Shown here one piece after another: positions 26,433 to 34,520 of a DNA stretch of 64,000 nucleotides. Both the position numbers and the translations under genes were made by a program. Position 1 is the stretch's first letter. Every line of letters begins with the position of its first letter. The notes beneath the pieces are model-generated. The model saw only the letters and a list, made by a program, of their open reading frames with translations, made no database searches and was not told where the DNA came from. Origin of the DNA: WS-11 sp964405235 (lineage in GTDB: Bacteria > Eisenbacteria > RBG-16-71-46); NCBI GenBank assembly GCA_964405235.1, contig CAYONG010000285.1, forward strand, positions 1-64,000. The letters are read 5' to 3'.

Positions 26433-27332
26433 ATGAGGACATTGGTACTGATCGGAGTCATCGCCATGGTCGCCATGTCATCTTCGCCCTTGCGCGCCGC
26501 CGACGAGGGGCCGCTGGATTCGCTGGTCGCGAACGAGCGCGCGTTCGCGGCCCTGTCGGTGGCGAAAGGGATGAGAGAGGCCTTCCTCACCTATCTCGCC
26601 GAGGACGCCGTCCTGTTCCAGCCGCGGGCGGTCAACGGGCGCAAGGTCTGGGAGGGGCGACCGGCGTCGGCTGCGACGCTCAAATGGGAGCCGGCCTTCG
26701 CCGCCGTCTCCTCGTCCGGCGACATGGGCTATACCACCGGGCCATGGGAGTACCAGCCCGCGGCGGACAGCGCTGGCACGCCGTCGCCGCCGGAGAGCTA
26801 CCTCTACGGCCAATTCAACTCGGTATGGAAGAAGGAAAAGGGCGCCGGGTGGCGCGTGCTCGCCGACATCGGCGTGACCCACCCGAATCCGGGGCGCAGC
26901 GGAGTCGGCAACGGGGGGTTCACCGCGGGACCGACGCTCAGGGTCCGCACGATGAAGAGCGGACGCCCGAACCTTCCCGAGGAAGACCAGCGACTGTCGA
27001 AGGCGATGCGCTCCACAGGCCCCAGCGAGGCGCTGGCCGCCCACGCGGCGTTGGATCTGCGCGTCAACTCGGAAGGGCGGTTGCCCGCGGTCGGGCTCGA
27101 AGCGGCGCAGGCGCGGTTCGACTCGCTCGGAGGCTTCTACGAGTTCAGGACCGAGGGCTCCGGGATCGCCCGCTCGGGTGATCTCGGGTTCTCATACGGC
27201 CTCGCCGAGCACTTTCTCGCCGCGAACGCGGCGCCCGCCGACTCCGGTGCTTTCCTGCACGTCTGGCGACTGGAAGGCGGCCGATTCTGGCGGCTCGCCT
27301 TGGCTGTGCTCAATCCGCTGACGCGCCGGTAG
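26433..27332 (+). CDS. Secreted tandem NTF2-like (DUF4440/SnoaL-like) protein
   Basis: A 299-residue protein with signal peptide MRTLVLIGVIAMVAMSSSPLRAADE. I chose ATG 26433, with GGGAGGAAG (GGAGG at 26422-26426, 6 nt gap), over a longer frame that would begin at 26007. Residues about 30-150 have a DUF4440-like pattern (LVANERAFAALSVAKGMREA, LTYLAEDAVLFQP, then GDMGYTTGPWEY), and a second similar unit occupies about 180-295 (RSGDLGFSYGLAEHF, HVWRLEGGRFWRLALAVLNP). NTF2-like folds bind small ligands or catalyse simple lyase steps; no catalytic residues can be assigned. The N-terminal part of the amidohydrolase at 28980 belongs to the same fold class. Confidence 0.75.
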   Translation: MRTLVLIGVIAMVAMSSSPLRAADEGPLDSLVANERAFAALSVAKGMREAFLTYLAEDAVLFQPRAVNGRKVWEGRPASAATLKWEPAFAAVSSSGDMGYTTGPWEYQPAADSAGTPSPPESYLYGQFNSVWKKEKGAGWRVLADIGVTHPNPGRSGVGNGGFTAGPTLRVRTMKSGRPNLPEEDQRLSKAMRSTGPSEALAAHAALDLRVNSEGRLPAVGLEAAQARFDSLGGFYEFRTEGSGIARSGDLGFSYGLAEHFLAANAAPADSGAFLHVWRLEGGRFWRLALAVLNPLTRR

Positions 27333-27378
27333 GCAGGGAACGGGGCGGTATGTCGCCACGCTTCGCCCGGGCGGAAGG

Positions 27379-28956
27379 ATGACACGGGCGGAGAGGCGGG
27401 CGCTGACCGCGGCGACGACGCGGAACTCGGCGCGCGCTGCGGCCCTTGATTCCGGCAGCCTCCCGGGGGTGCCCTCCCCTGCGATCATCGCCGGCGGCAT
27501 CGCGGCGGCGGCGGTGTTCCTCATCGCCTTCGCGCGCCTGTGGGTCTACGTCCTCGACGACACCTACATCTCGCTGCGCTACGCGCAGCATCTCGCCGCA
27601 GGCCAGGGGCTGGTCTACAACCCGGGCGAGCGGGTCGAGGGCTACAGCAACTTCCTCTGGACGGTGCTGCTCGCTCTGCCCCACGCGCTGCGCATCCCGC
27701 CGGTCCCGTTCCTCAAGGTCGTCCTCGCGCTCGCCGCGCTCGCGACCGCCTGGGCCACCATGCGTCTTGGCCGGGCGAGCGGCCTCACGTCGGCCGACCC
27801 CCGCGACCGCTGGCTGGCGTGGGCGCCGGGCTGGCTCTTTCTCGTCACGCCGCTGGTGATCGAGCGCACCGCCGATGGCCTCGAGACCATCCCCTTCACC
27901 CTGTTGCTGGTGATGGCGGTGTCCTGGTCGCTCGAGGAGGGTCGCTCGGCACGATCCCCCCGGCTGGGCCTCGCGCTGGCCGCCCTGGCGATGATGCGCC
28001 CCGATGGTGTCATGTTCGCCCCGCTCCTGCTCGGGATCGCGGCCATCCGCGGCGCGCACGTGCGTCAAATCGCGCGCACGGCATTGGTATTCATCGCCCC
28101 GTTCACGCTCTTCATGCTTGCACGCCACGCGTACTACGGCGACTGGCTCCCGAACACGTTTTACGCCAAGCGCGGCGGCGGCTTTGTGTGGACGGTCGGC
28201 TGGGAGAGCGCCCGAGCGTTTCTGGCCGTCAATGGCGGCTGGGCGTGGCTCGCCGCAGTCCCGGCGCTGGTGTGGCGACGGAGCCGCGGCGCCGCGTGGC
28301 TTCTGATGTCCGTGGTGGCGACCCGCGTCGCGTTCCACGTCTGGGCCGGCGGCGAGTGGGTCGGGCGCTACCGGTTCCTGCTCCCAACCCTGCCGTTCCT
28401 CTACCTGCTCGTCGCCGCCGGCGTGGCCGCGCTGCGGACGCGCGCCTTCCGCCCTTACGCGGCCGCCGCGGCCGGCCTGCTGCTCGTCGGGCCGGGTTGG
28501 CTCGCCTACCCGACCCGCGAAGCCGACGCGCTCGCCTACGGGAGGGGATTGAACGCGGCCCACGGGGCGCTCGGGCGCGCGGTGAACTCCGGCACGGCGC
28601 CCGACGCGTTGATCGCGATGGATGACGCCGGCCTCGGCCCCTACCTCTCGCGCCGGCGCAACCTGGACATGCTGGGGCTGAACGACCGACACATCGCGCG
28701 CCTGTCGGGGCGCTTCAGCTACAAGGTGGACGTCCCTTACGTGCTGGGTCGCTCACCCGACCTCATCGTTCTCGTCTCGTCGGTGGCGGATCCGACCCGC
28801 GCGGAGCACCTGCCACTTCCCGGCCACGCGGCGCTGGCGGCGGACTCGACCTTCCATGCCCACTACGAGTTCGTGCGCGTGTATACGATGCGGCCGAACT
28901 ATCACCTGGGCGTCTTCCGCCGGCGCGACTCACGGGCGGTGCCGGCGGATTTCTAA
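27379..28956 (+). CDS. GT-C type membrane glycosyltransferase, AftB-like
   Basis: A 525-residue polytopic membrane protein with about 9-10 hydrophobic helices. The first extracytoplasmic loop carries the acidic pair in VLDDTYISLRYAQHLAAGQG, followed by LVYNPGERVEGYSNFLWT, a signature I associate with the mycobacterial arabinofuranosyltransferase AftB group and related GT-C enzymes that use polyprenyl-phosphate sugars. The C-terminal soluble part (IAMDDAGLGPYLSRRRNLDM...LNDRHIARLSG) is also typical. It starts 46 nt after the NTF2-like gene, with GGAAGG before the ATG, and it converges on an amidohydrolase gene. The sugar and acceptor are unknown. A GtrA protein and a DprE1-like FAD oxidase at 51648-53440 could belong to the same type of polyprenyl-sugar chemistry. 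Confidence 0.75.
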   Translation: MTRAERRALTAATTRNSARAAALDSGSLPGVPSPAIIAGGIAAAAVFLIAFARLWVYVLDDTYISLRYAQHLAAGQGLVYNPGERVEGYSNFLWTVLLALPHALRIPPVPFLKVVLALAALATAWATMRLGRASGLTSADPRDRWLAWAPGWLFLVTPLVIERTADGLETIPFTLLLVMAVSWSLEEGRSARSPRLGLALAALAMMRPDGVMFAPLLLGIAAIRGAHVRQIARTALVFIAPFTLFMLARHAYYGDWLPNTFYAKRGGGFVWTVGWESARAFLAVNGGWAWLAAVPALVWRRSRGAAWLLMSVVATRVAFHVWAGGEWVGRYRFLLPTLPFLYLLVAAGVAALRTRAFRPYAAAAAGLLLVGPGWLAYPTREADALAYGRGLNAAHGALGRAVNSGTAPDALIAMDDAGLGPYLSRRRNLDMLGLNDRHIARLSGRFSYKVDVPYVLGRSPDLIVLVSSVADPTRAEHLPLPGHAALAADSTFHAHYEFVRVYTMRPNYHLGVFRRRDSRAVPADF

Positions 28957-28979
28957 GCCGTTCGCGCGGCACCCGGGCG

Positions 28980-30815
28980 CTACCGCCGAATCGCCGCCTG
29001 CATCTCCGCGAGCGAGCGTGCCACGCCGCCGCGCACCACCCACGCCACCCGGCGCAGGTTCGCGACGTCGCGCATGGGGTCGGCGGCGACGAGAAGCAGG
29101 TCCGCGAGCTTGCCGGGCTCGACCGTGCCGAAATCGGCTTCGCGCCCCATCGCCCGGGCTCCGTTTCGGGTCGCGGCGACGATGATGTCCATCGGCCGCA
29201 TCCCGGCGCGTTGCATCCATTCCATCTCGGCGTGGATCGCAGGGCCATGGAGCGTGAGCGGATTACCGGCATCGGTGCCCATCGCGATCGGGATGCCCGC
29301 CCGGTGCACGCGGAGCAGGTTGTCATCCATGGTGCGATGAAGGCTGTCGGTGGCGGTTTGCCGCGGCACCGCCCGCCGTTGCCCGAGGCGGCGCGCGGTC
29401 GTGGGCGTCGCGGCCAGGTGGGCCAGCGTGAGCGAGTCGACCACGCCGTTGGGATCATCCACGGCCGGCGGCGTGCCGTTGGTGACCGATTCCGCCATCC
29501 GCACGTAACCGTCGCGCACCGAGAGCGTTGGACAGTAGAGCGCTCCGTTATGCCGGCAGAGGTCGAGGAACTCGTCGTCCACCGGCAGGTCCTGGACGCT
29601 GTGCACCAGCAGCCTCGCCCCGGCCCGCAGCGCCACCTTGGCTTCGCGCAGCCCGGTCGCGTGCACGATGAGCGGCAGGCCCGCGCGCCGCGCCGCTTCG
29701 CCCGCAGCGAGCACCGCGCGCTCCAAGGCCGCGAAGTCGCTCCCCGCGCGCACGATGAACCACACCTTGACCGCGTCGGCACCGATGGCCTTGAGGTACC
29801 TCACGCCTTCATGGGCGCTCGCGGAATCGCGCAGGACCATGAACTGGCGTTCGGCCGGCAGGTTGAGCCAGTGGTCGACCGTCGTGAGCAGCGGCCCGGC
29901 GGTCGAGACGTGGGGCGCCTCGGTGCTGTGCTCGGCGTCGTCACGCATGCGCAGCGTCCACGGATACCCGCCCACGTCGAACACGGCGGTCACCCCCGAG
30001 GCAAGCCACGCACGGTGGAATCTCTCGGGGTGGGCCTGGAGACGCGCCTCGACCGCGTCATACGGATGTTCGGCCCGCAGATCGAGCGCGTCCGGCCGCC
30101 CATCGGCCCAGCCGGTCTGCGAGTAGTGGACGTGCGCGTCCACCAATCCGGGAAGCACCCACATGCCGCGGGCATCGAGCGTTTCCACACCGGCAGGCAC
30201 CGGGCAGTGCGCGCGCGGCCCCGCGCACTCGATCCGGCCATCGCGGATGACGATGACCGCGTCCCGGACCGGCTGGCCTCCGGTCCCATCCACGAGCGTC
30301 GCCCCGACGATGGCCCGCGGTGGCGGCGGCACTCCGGGGAGCGCCGCGAAGGCGCTGGTCACGGCGATCCTCCACCCGTCGGGCGTCGCGACGAAGACGC
30401 GCTCGGAGAGGCCGGTCTGCTCGACCGCGCCGTAACGCACACGGTAGCGGTAGGTGCCGTAGACCACTCCCGCTCTGATCGGAGCGAGCCGAAGGTCGAG
30501 CGCTTCAAAATGATCGGGCCACCCGCGTCCCGCCGACGAGTCGAGCGCGGCGTATCCGAACGCGATGCCCGTCGAGCCGGTGCGCGCCAGACCTTTGGAG
30601 CGCAGGTAGCACGCGAGGTACGCATCGCGATCGCGGCGGCGGATGGCATCGAGGTTGGAATCGAATACGCGCCGGGCGGCGGCGATGTCGGTGGCGGCCA
30701 CCGAGTCGCCAGAGTCAACCCGCTGCGCCCAGGCGCGGTCCGTCGGCGTCCAGGCCACAAGCGTGGCGAGAAACGCCAGCACGAGTAGCCTGGCCCGGCC
30801 GGGCGGGTGCCTCAA
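28980..30815 (-). CDS. Exported amidohydrolase with N-terminal NTF2-like domain
   Basis: A 611-residue protein. Signal peptide (MRHPPGRARLLVLAFLATLVAWTPTDRAWAQ), then an NTF2/SnoaL-like domain at about 40-165 (AARRVFDSNLDAIRRRDRDA, YRYRVRYGAVEQTGLSERVF), then an imidazolonepropionase-type amidohydrolase from about 175. Metal motifs are PGLVDAHVHYSQ (HxH), ADAVKVWFI (the usual carbamylated lysine position), LIVHATG and LLVHSVQD (His ligands), and MGTDAGNP (the catalytic Asp). Its start overlaps the stop of the dihydropyrimidinase gene by ATGA, so an exported enzyme is coupled to a cytoplasmic one. It may hydrolyse cyclic amides or dipeptides outside the cytoplasm; the substrate is unknown. Confidence 0.85.
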   Translation of the reverse strand: MRHPPGRARLLVLAFLATLVAWTPTDRAWAQRVDSGDSVAATDIAAARRVFDSNLDAIRRRDRDAYLACYLRSKGLARTGSTGIAFGYAALDSSAGRGWPDHFEALDLRLAPIRAGVVYGTYRYRVRYGAVEQTGLSERVFVATPDGWRIAVTSAFAALPGVPPPPRAIVGATLVDGTGGQPVRDAVIVIRDGRIECAGPRAHCPVPAGVETLDARGMWVLPGLVDAHVHYSQTGWADGRPDALDLRAEHPYDAVEARLQAHPERFHRAWLASGVTAVFDVGGYPWTLRMRDDAEHSTEAPHVSTAGPLLTTVDHWLNLPAERQFMVLRDSASAHEGVRYLKAIGADAVKVWFIVRAGSDFAALERAVLAAGEAARRAGLPLIVHATGLREAKVALRAGARLLVHSVQDLPVDDEFLDLCRHNGALYCPTLSVRDGYVRMAESVTNGTPPAVDDPNGVVDSLTLAHLAATPTTARRLGQRRAVPRQTATDSLHRTMDDNLLRVHRAGIPIAMGTDAGNPLTLHGPAIHAEMEWMQRAGMRPMDIIVAATRNGARAMGREADFGTVEPGKLADLLLVAADPMRDVANLRRVAWVVRGGVARSLAEMQAAIRR

Positions 30816-32245
30816 CCCACCTGCCCCGCCGCCGTCACGCTCTCGGGATGCGACGGGCCGCTCTTCGTCACTTCGCGTCTGATGAAGCGGCCGGCGCCAC
30901 GCTCGACCTCGAGCTTGCCGTCACGGAACTGGACCCGGCCGTTGACGACCACGTGCGTCGGCTTCCCGCGCACCTTGAACCCCTCGAAGATGTTGCGGTC
31001 GCATTTAGAGTGATGGGTCTTCGCGCTCCGCACGCCCTCGCTCGTCGGGTCGTAGAGCACCAGGTCTGCGTCGCTCCCCACCGCGACGGTGCCCTTGCGC
31101 GGATAGAGACCGAAGATCCGGGCCGGGTTGGTGCTGCCGAGCGCCACCATGCGCTGCAGGTCGAAGTGCCCCTCGCACACGCCATGTGTGTAGAGGAGCT
31201 GCAGGCGATCCTCGATGCCGGCGGCGCCGTTCGGGATACGGGTGAAGTCGTCCTTGCCCATCCGCTTCTGCTCCATGGTGAACGGGCAGTGATCGGTGCC
31301 GATCGAGTCGAGCATGCCGCTCGTGAGCCCGGTCCACAGCGCGTCGTGATGGCCCACGTTGGGCGGGCGGATCGGGGGGCTCATGACGTAGGCCGAGCCC
31401 TCGAAGTCCGGCTTCGCGAATACGCTGTCGTCCAACATTAGATATTGCGGGCAGGTCTCGCCGTAGCACCGCTGCCCGCGCAGCTTGGCGCGTTCGAGCG
31501 CCTGAACCGACTCCTTGCAGGTCATGTGCACGATGTAGGCGCGCGTGCCGTGCAGGTGCGCCATCATCAGCGCGCGCTCGGTGGCCTCGCCCTCGACCGC
31601 GCTCGGACGCGAGACCGGGTGGTACTCGGGCCCAAGCTTGCCCGCCGCGACCAGCTCCTTCTGGAGATTGAACACCACGTCACCGTTCTCGGCGTGCACG
31701 GCGACGACCGCGCCCAGCTTCGCGGCCTGCTTCATGACCTGGTAGAGCTCACCGTCGTCCACCATGATGGCGCCCTTGTAAGCCATGAACACCTTGAACG
31801 ATGTGATGCCGTGCTCCTGGACCACCGCGCGCATCTCCCCGGCGGTCTTGTCCGTCCAACCGGTGATCGCCATGTGGTAGCTGTGGTCTACCGGCGACTT
31901 CCGGCTGCGCTCCTGCCAGATGTTCAATCCCTCAAGCAGTGACTGGCCCCGGGCCGGGATGCAGAAATCGATGAAGCAGGTGGTGCCGCCCGCGACACCC
32001 GAGGCAGGCCCGGTGAAGAAGTCGTCGGCCGACACCGTGCCCATGAACGGCAGCTCCATGTGCACGTGCGGATCGATGAACCCGGGGAGCACGAATTGCC
32101 CCGAAGCGTCGAGCACCTCGTCCTTCGCGCCCCGCTTCTCGATGTTCTCACCGATCGCGACCACGCGGCCGCCTTCGCAGTAGACATCGGCGACGAACCG
32201 GTCGGCCGCGGTCACGATCTCGCCGTTCTTGATGAGCAGTCCCAT
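30812..32245 (-). CDS. hydA: Dihydropyrimidinase (hydantoinase)
   Basis: A 477-residue cytoplasmic zinc enzyme, the usual length for the family, which opens dihydrouracil and dihydrothymine to N-carbamoyl-beta-amino acids. Visible motifs are LPGFIDPHVHMELPFMG (HxH), SFKVFMAYKG (carbamylated lysine), VAVHAENGD and AYIVHMTCKES (His ligands) and DSIGTDHCPF (Asp ligand). PRKGTVAVGSDADLVLYDP is the typical C-terminal segment. It lies 15 nt downstream of the unknown gene 32261-32971 and overlaps the next gene, so it sits inside the operon that begins with beta-ureidopropionase. Allantoinase or D-hydantoinase are alternatives, but the neighbours favour pyrimidine catabolism. Confidence 0.93.
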   Translation of the reverse strand: MGLLIKNGEIVTAADRFVADVYCEGGRVVAIGENIEKRGAKDEVLDASGQFVLPGFIDPHVHMELPFMGTVSADDFFTGPASGVAGGTTCFIDFCIPARGQSLLEGLNIWQERSRKSPVDHSYHMAITGWTDKTAGEMRAVVQEHGITSFKVFMAYKGAIMVDDGELYQVMKQAAKLGAVVAVHAENGDVVFNLQKELVAAGKLGPEYHPVSRPSAVEGEATERALMMAHLHGTRAYIVHMTCKESVQALERAKLRGQRCYGETCPQYLMLDDSVFAKPDFEGSAYVMSPPIRPPNVGHHDALWTGLTSGMLDSIGTDHCPFTMEQKRMGKDDFTRIPNGAAGIEDRLQLLYTHGVCEGHFDLQRMVALGSTNPARIFGLYPRKGTVAVGSDADLVLYDPTSEGVRSAKTHHSKCDRNIFEGFKVRGKPTHVVVNGRVQFRDGKLEVERGAGRFIRREVTKSGPSHPESVTAAGQVG

Positions 32246-32260
32246 GAGCCCCCCGCGCGA

Positions 32261-32971
32261 TCAGCCCCTTCGATACTCCACCAGCCGCATCCATGGCCGC
32301 GAGCGGTCGAGCCCGTCGTAGGACTCGAGCACAATGCCCGACTCGTCGGCCCAAAATGTGTAGCCCCCGTCCTCGCTTTGCGACGGCAGTGTCACGACGT
32401 AGCGTCCGGCCGGCACTGGACCGTGCGGGGTCTCAAATGTGCCCTTCTCAACGCAGCGGTAGAGCATCCGATCCGGGGTCACCGCCATGATCGGCGGGCC
32501 CACACGCAGCACCGGGAACTCGTGCTCGCCGCCCACCTGAAAATCGCGGCGCGCAAGGATGAGCGTGTTGAAGAGGTGCGTGGCGTAATCCACCTCGCAG
32601 TAGTCCGGGAAGTCACCCTCCTGTTCCCGAAAATGGCCGCCGTACTCGATGCGCACGCGCCACATCGGACCGTCGGCGGCGTGGGTCGCCCGCAGCGTGC
32701 GCTCGCCCACCGTCCACAGCACCTCGAGCCCGGTGATCCGCCACTCGCGGGTGAGCGTCACGCGATACGCGTGGCGGTTCGGTAACGGGTGCGGAGGCAC
32801 GGTCTCCTGCTCGCCGCTCACGACCATGCCATCGGCGGAACCCTCGATGCGCCAGCGCTCCTCACCGCACTCGACCCCGGCGTGGTAGAGGACGTAGCGG
32901 CCTTGGAGCCTGGGGAGCCCGGGGATCGCCGTCCCCGCCTCGCCTGTGGAATCGATCGCGGGAGACGTCAC
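32261..32971 (-). CDS. Unknown beta-rich protein between beta-ureidopropionase and dihydropyrimidinase
   Basis: A 236-residue protein starting with GTG at 32971, which overlaps the upstream TGA as GTGA; a longer in-frame stretch to 33808 is only the shadow of the nitrilase gene. There is no signal peptide. The sequence is a run of amphipathic strands (RYVLYHAGVECGEERWRIEG, ADGMVVSGEQETVP, WRITGLEVLWTVGERTLRAT, FQVGGEHEFPVLRVG, GRYVVTLPSQSEDGGYTFWA) with many Tyr and Trp, like a lipocalin or DUF3108/glycolipid-binding-type barrel. I do not recognise the family. Because it is locked between two steps of one pathway, it may bind a ring-opened intermediate or act on a side product. Confidence 0.7.
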   Translation of the reverse strand: MTSPAIDSTGEAGTAIPGLPRLQGRYVLYHAGVECGEERWRIEGSADGMVVSGEQETVPPHPLPNRHAYRVTLTREWRITGLEVLWTVGERTLRATHAADGPMWRVRIEYGGHFREQEGDFPDYCEVDYATHLFNTLILARRDFQVGGEHEFPVLRVGPPIMAVTPDRMLYRCVEKGTFETPHGPVPAGRYVVTLPSQSEDGGYTFWADESGIVLESYDGLDRSRPWMRLVEYRRG

Positions 32972-33840
32972 GGGGCCAGGTCCACCAGCTCGTCGTAGGT
33001 CTCGGGTCGCCGGTCGCGGTAGAACTGCCAGATGCGCCGGACCTCCTCGATCATGTCGAGGTCCATCTCGGCGACCACGAGTTCGTCCTTGTCCTCGCCG
33101 CCCTGGGCGAGAAAGTTCCCGCGCGGGTCCACGAAGTAGGACGACCCGTAGAACTTGCCGATGTTCCAGGGCGCCTCGGTGCCGACCCGGTTGCTGCATC
33201 CCATGAAGTAGCCGTTGGCGACCGCGTGGGCGGGCTGCTCGAGTTTCCACAGGTACTGCGAGAGCCCGGCGACCGTGGCGCTCGGGTTGAAGACGATCTC
33301 GGCGCCGTTCAACCCCAGCGCGCGCGCGCCCTCGGGGAAGTGGCGGTCGTAGCAGATGTACACGCCAACCTTGGCGTAGCGGGTCTGGAACACCGGGTAG
33401 CCGAGGTTGCCCGGCTTGAAGAAGTATTTCTCCCAGAACCCCGACGTGTGCGGGATGTGATTCTTCCGGTACTTGCCGAGGTAGGAGCCGTCGGCGTCGT
33501 AGACCGCGGCGGTGTTGTAGTAGACGCCGGGCAGGTCGCGCTCGTAAACCGGCACCACCACCGCCATCTGGTACTTCGAGGCGATCTTCGCCACCGCGTC
33601 GGTGGTGGGCCCCGGCACCGGCTCGGTCGCGTCGTACCAGCGCGGGTCCTGGCTCGGGCAGAAGTAGGGACCGTCGAAGATTTCCTGCAGGCAGAGCACC
33701 TGCACGCCCTTCTTCCCTGCTTCCTCGATCAGGGGCACGTGCTTGTCGAACATCGCCTGCTTGATCTTCGCGACCGGGAGTGACTCGTCGTTGAGCGGGT
33801 TGCTGCACTGGATCAGACCGCCGATGAGTTTCCGGGGCAT
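32968..33840 (-). CDS. Beta-ureidopropionase / N-carbamoyl-beta-alanine amidohydrolase (nitrilase family)
   Basis: A 290-residue carbon-nitrogen hydrolase that converts N-carbamoyl-beta-alanine to beta-alanine, CO2 and ammonia. The nitrilase Glu-Lys-Cys triad is visible: LCLQEIF (Glu53), LGKYRKNHIP (Lys near 126) and VGVYICYDRHFPE (Cys near 161), with GFWEKYFFKPGNLGYPV between them, which is typical of the carbamoyl-beta-alanine and N-carbamoylputrescine branch. It is the first gene of a coupled set (GTGA with 32971, then hydA). N-carbamoylputrescine amidase is the main alternative, but adjacency to dihydropyrimidinase decides for the pyrimidine route. Confidence 0.9.
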   Translation of the reverse strand: MPRKLIGGLIQCSNPLNDESLPVAKIKQAMFDKHVPLIEEAGKKGVQVLCLQEIFDGPYFCPSQDPRWYDATEPVPGPTTDAVAKIASKYQMAVVVPVYERDLPGVYYNTAAVYDADGSYLGKYRKNHIPHTSGFWEKYFFKPGNLGYPVFQTRYAKVGVYICYDRHFPEGARALGLNGAEIVFNPSATVAGLSQYLWKLEQPAHAVANGYFMGCSNRVGTEAPWNIGKFYGSSYFVDPRGNFLAQGGEDKDELVVAEMDLDMIEEVRRIWQFYRDRRPETYDELVDLAP

Positions 33841-33883
33841 GAGACGTTCCTCGTTGAGGGGGTGATCGCGGCGACGGCTCCGT

Positions 33884-34028
33884 TCAGCGGTCGTTCAGTA
33901 CTTCTCGGTCATGGGCCAGAGCGTACGGCGGATAGAGCGTGTTCCAGCGGGTGATGAGCGCACCGATCGCGCCGCCGGGCGCGTGCCGACACCACCGCGA
34001 GCGCCTCAAAGGTGAGGACCATCCCCAT
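33884..34028 (-). pseudogene. Frameshifted 47-codon mini-gene coupled to the membrane protein upstream
   Basis: ATG 34028 overlaps the stop of the upstream membrane protein (TGATG). The first frame reads MGMVLTFEALAVVSA and then runs on as Arg/His-rich text to a stop at 33909. Skipping one base in the GC run near 33983 gives GGAIGALITRWNTLYPPYAL and continues to a stop at 33884, which looks like real protein. Together this makes one 47-residue small protein with a single frameshift, either a sequencing or assembly indel or a decayed gene. The family is unknown. The remainder of 33841-34027 holds nothing else. Confidence 0.4.
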
Positions 34029-34462
34029 CAGCCCCTCACAACCGCCACGCCGGGAGCAGCCACGCCTGCCGCCTGCGCGCCGCTCCAGGCGCCGAGCCAG
34101 TAAAGCGCGCTCGATGCGATCGCGAACCACACCGGGTGCGGGATGATCATGAGATTCATGAGCCCGGCACAGAACAGGAGCGCGGCGAGGATCATGGCAT
34201 GCATCATCTTCGCCTTCGGCGCGAAGCGCGCCGCCACCCAGCCTCCGGCGACGCTGCCCGCGGCGTAGGAGAGCAGCACGAAGAGCAGCGCCGCGAGCGG
34301 GATCTGCGCCATCGCCGCCTTGATGGATTCGGGATTCGTGGGGTCCATCCCTGCCGGTGGCGGGTAGAGACGCATGCCAATCATCTGGACCACGGCGATC
34401 AGGACGAACGCGACCAGCAGCCCCGAGATGACGGCGAGGATGCTGCGGACGACCGGGTTCAT
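34028..34462 (-). CDS. Small four-helix membrane protein of unknown function
   Basis: A 144-residue protein that is nearly all membrane helices: RSILAVISGLLVAFVLIAVV, IPLAALLFVLLSYAAGSVAG, MMHAMILAALLFCAGLMNLM and VWFAIASSALYWLGAWSG. The loop after helix 1 (IGMRLYPPPAGMDPTNPESI) is Pro-rich, and GGWVAARFAP follows helix 2. I know of similar small four-helix proteins annotated only as hypothetical. It lies 58 nt after the MMSDH gene on the same strand and is coupled by TGATG to the frameshifted mini-gene, which separates it from the beta-ureidopropionase operon. Confidence 0.7.
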   Translation of the reverse strand: MNPVVRSILAVISGLLVAFVLIAVVQMIGMRLYPPPAGMDPTNPESIKAAMAQIPLAALLFVLLSYAAGSVAGGWVAARFAPKAKMMHAMILAALLFCAGLMNLMIIPHPVWFAIASSALYWLGAWSGAQAAGVAAPGVAVVRG

Positions 34463-34520
34463 TCCGCCTCCCAGGGAGCGCGGGACGGCCGTGCGTACGA
34501 CCGTCCCGCATCACGGTCCT

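Noticed and set aside
33909..34514. 201-codon minus-strand frame across the small membrane protein
   Set aside because: Most of it is an out-of-frame reading of the 34028-34462 membrane-protein gene; only its last 40 codons (from ATG 34028) look relevant and are described as the frameshifted mini-gene.
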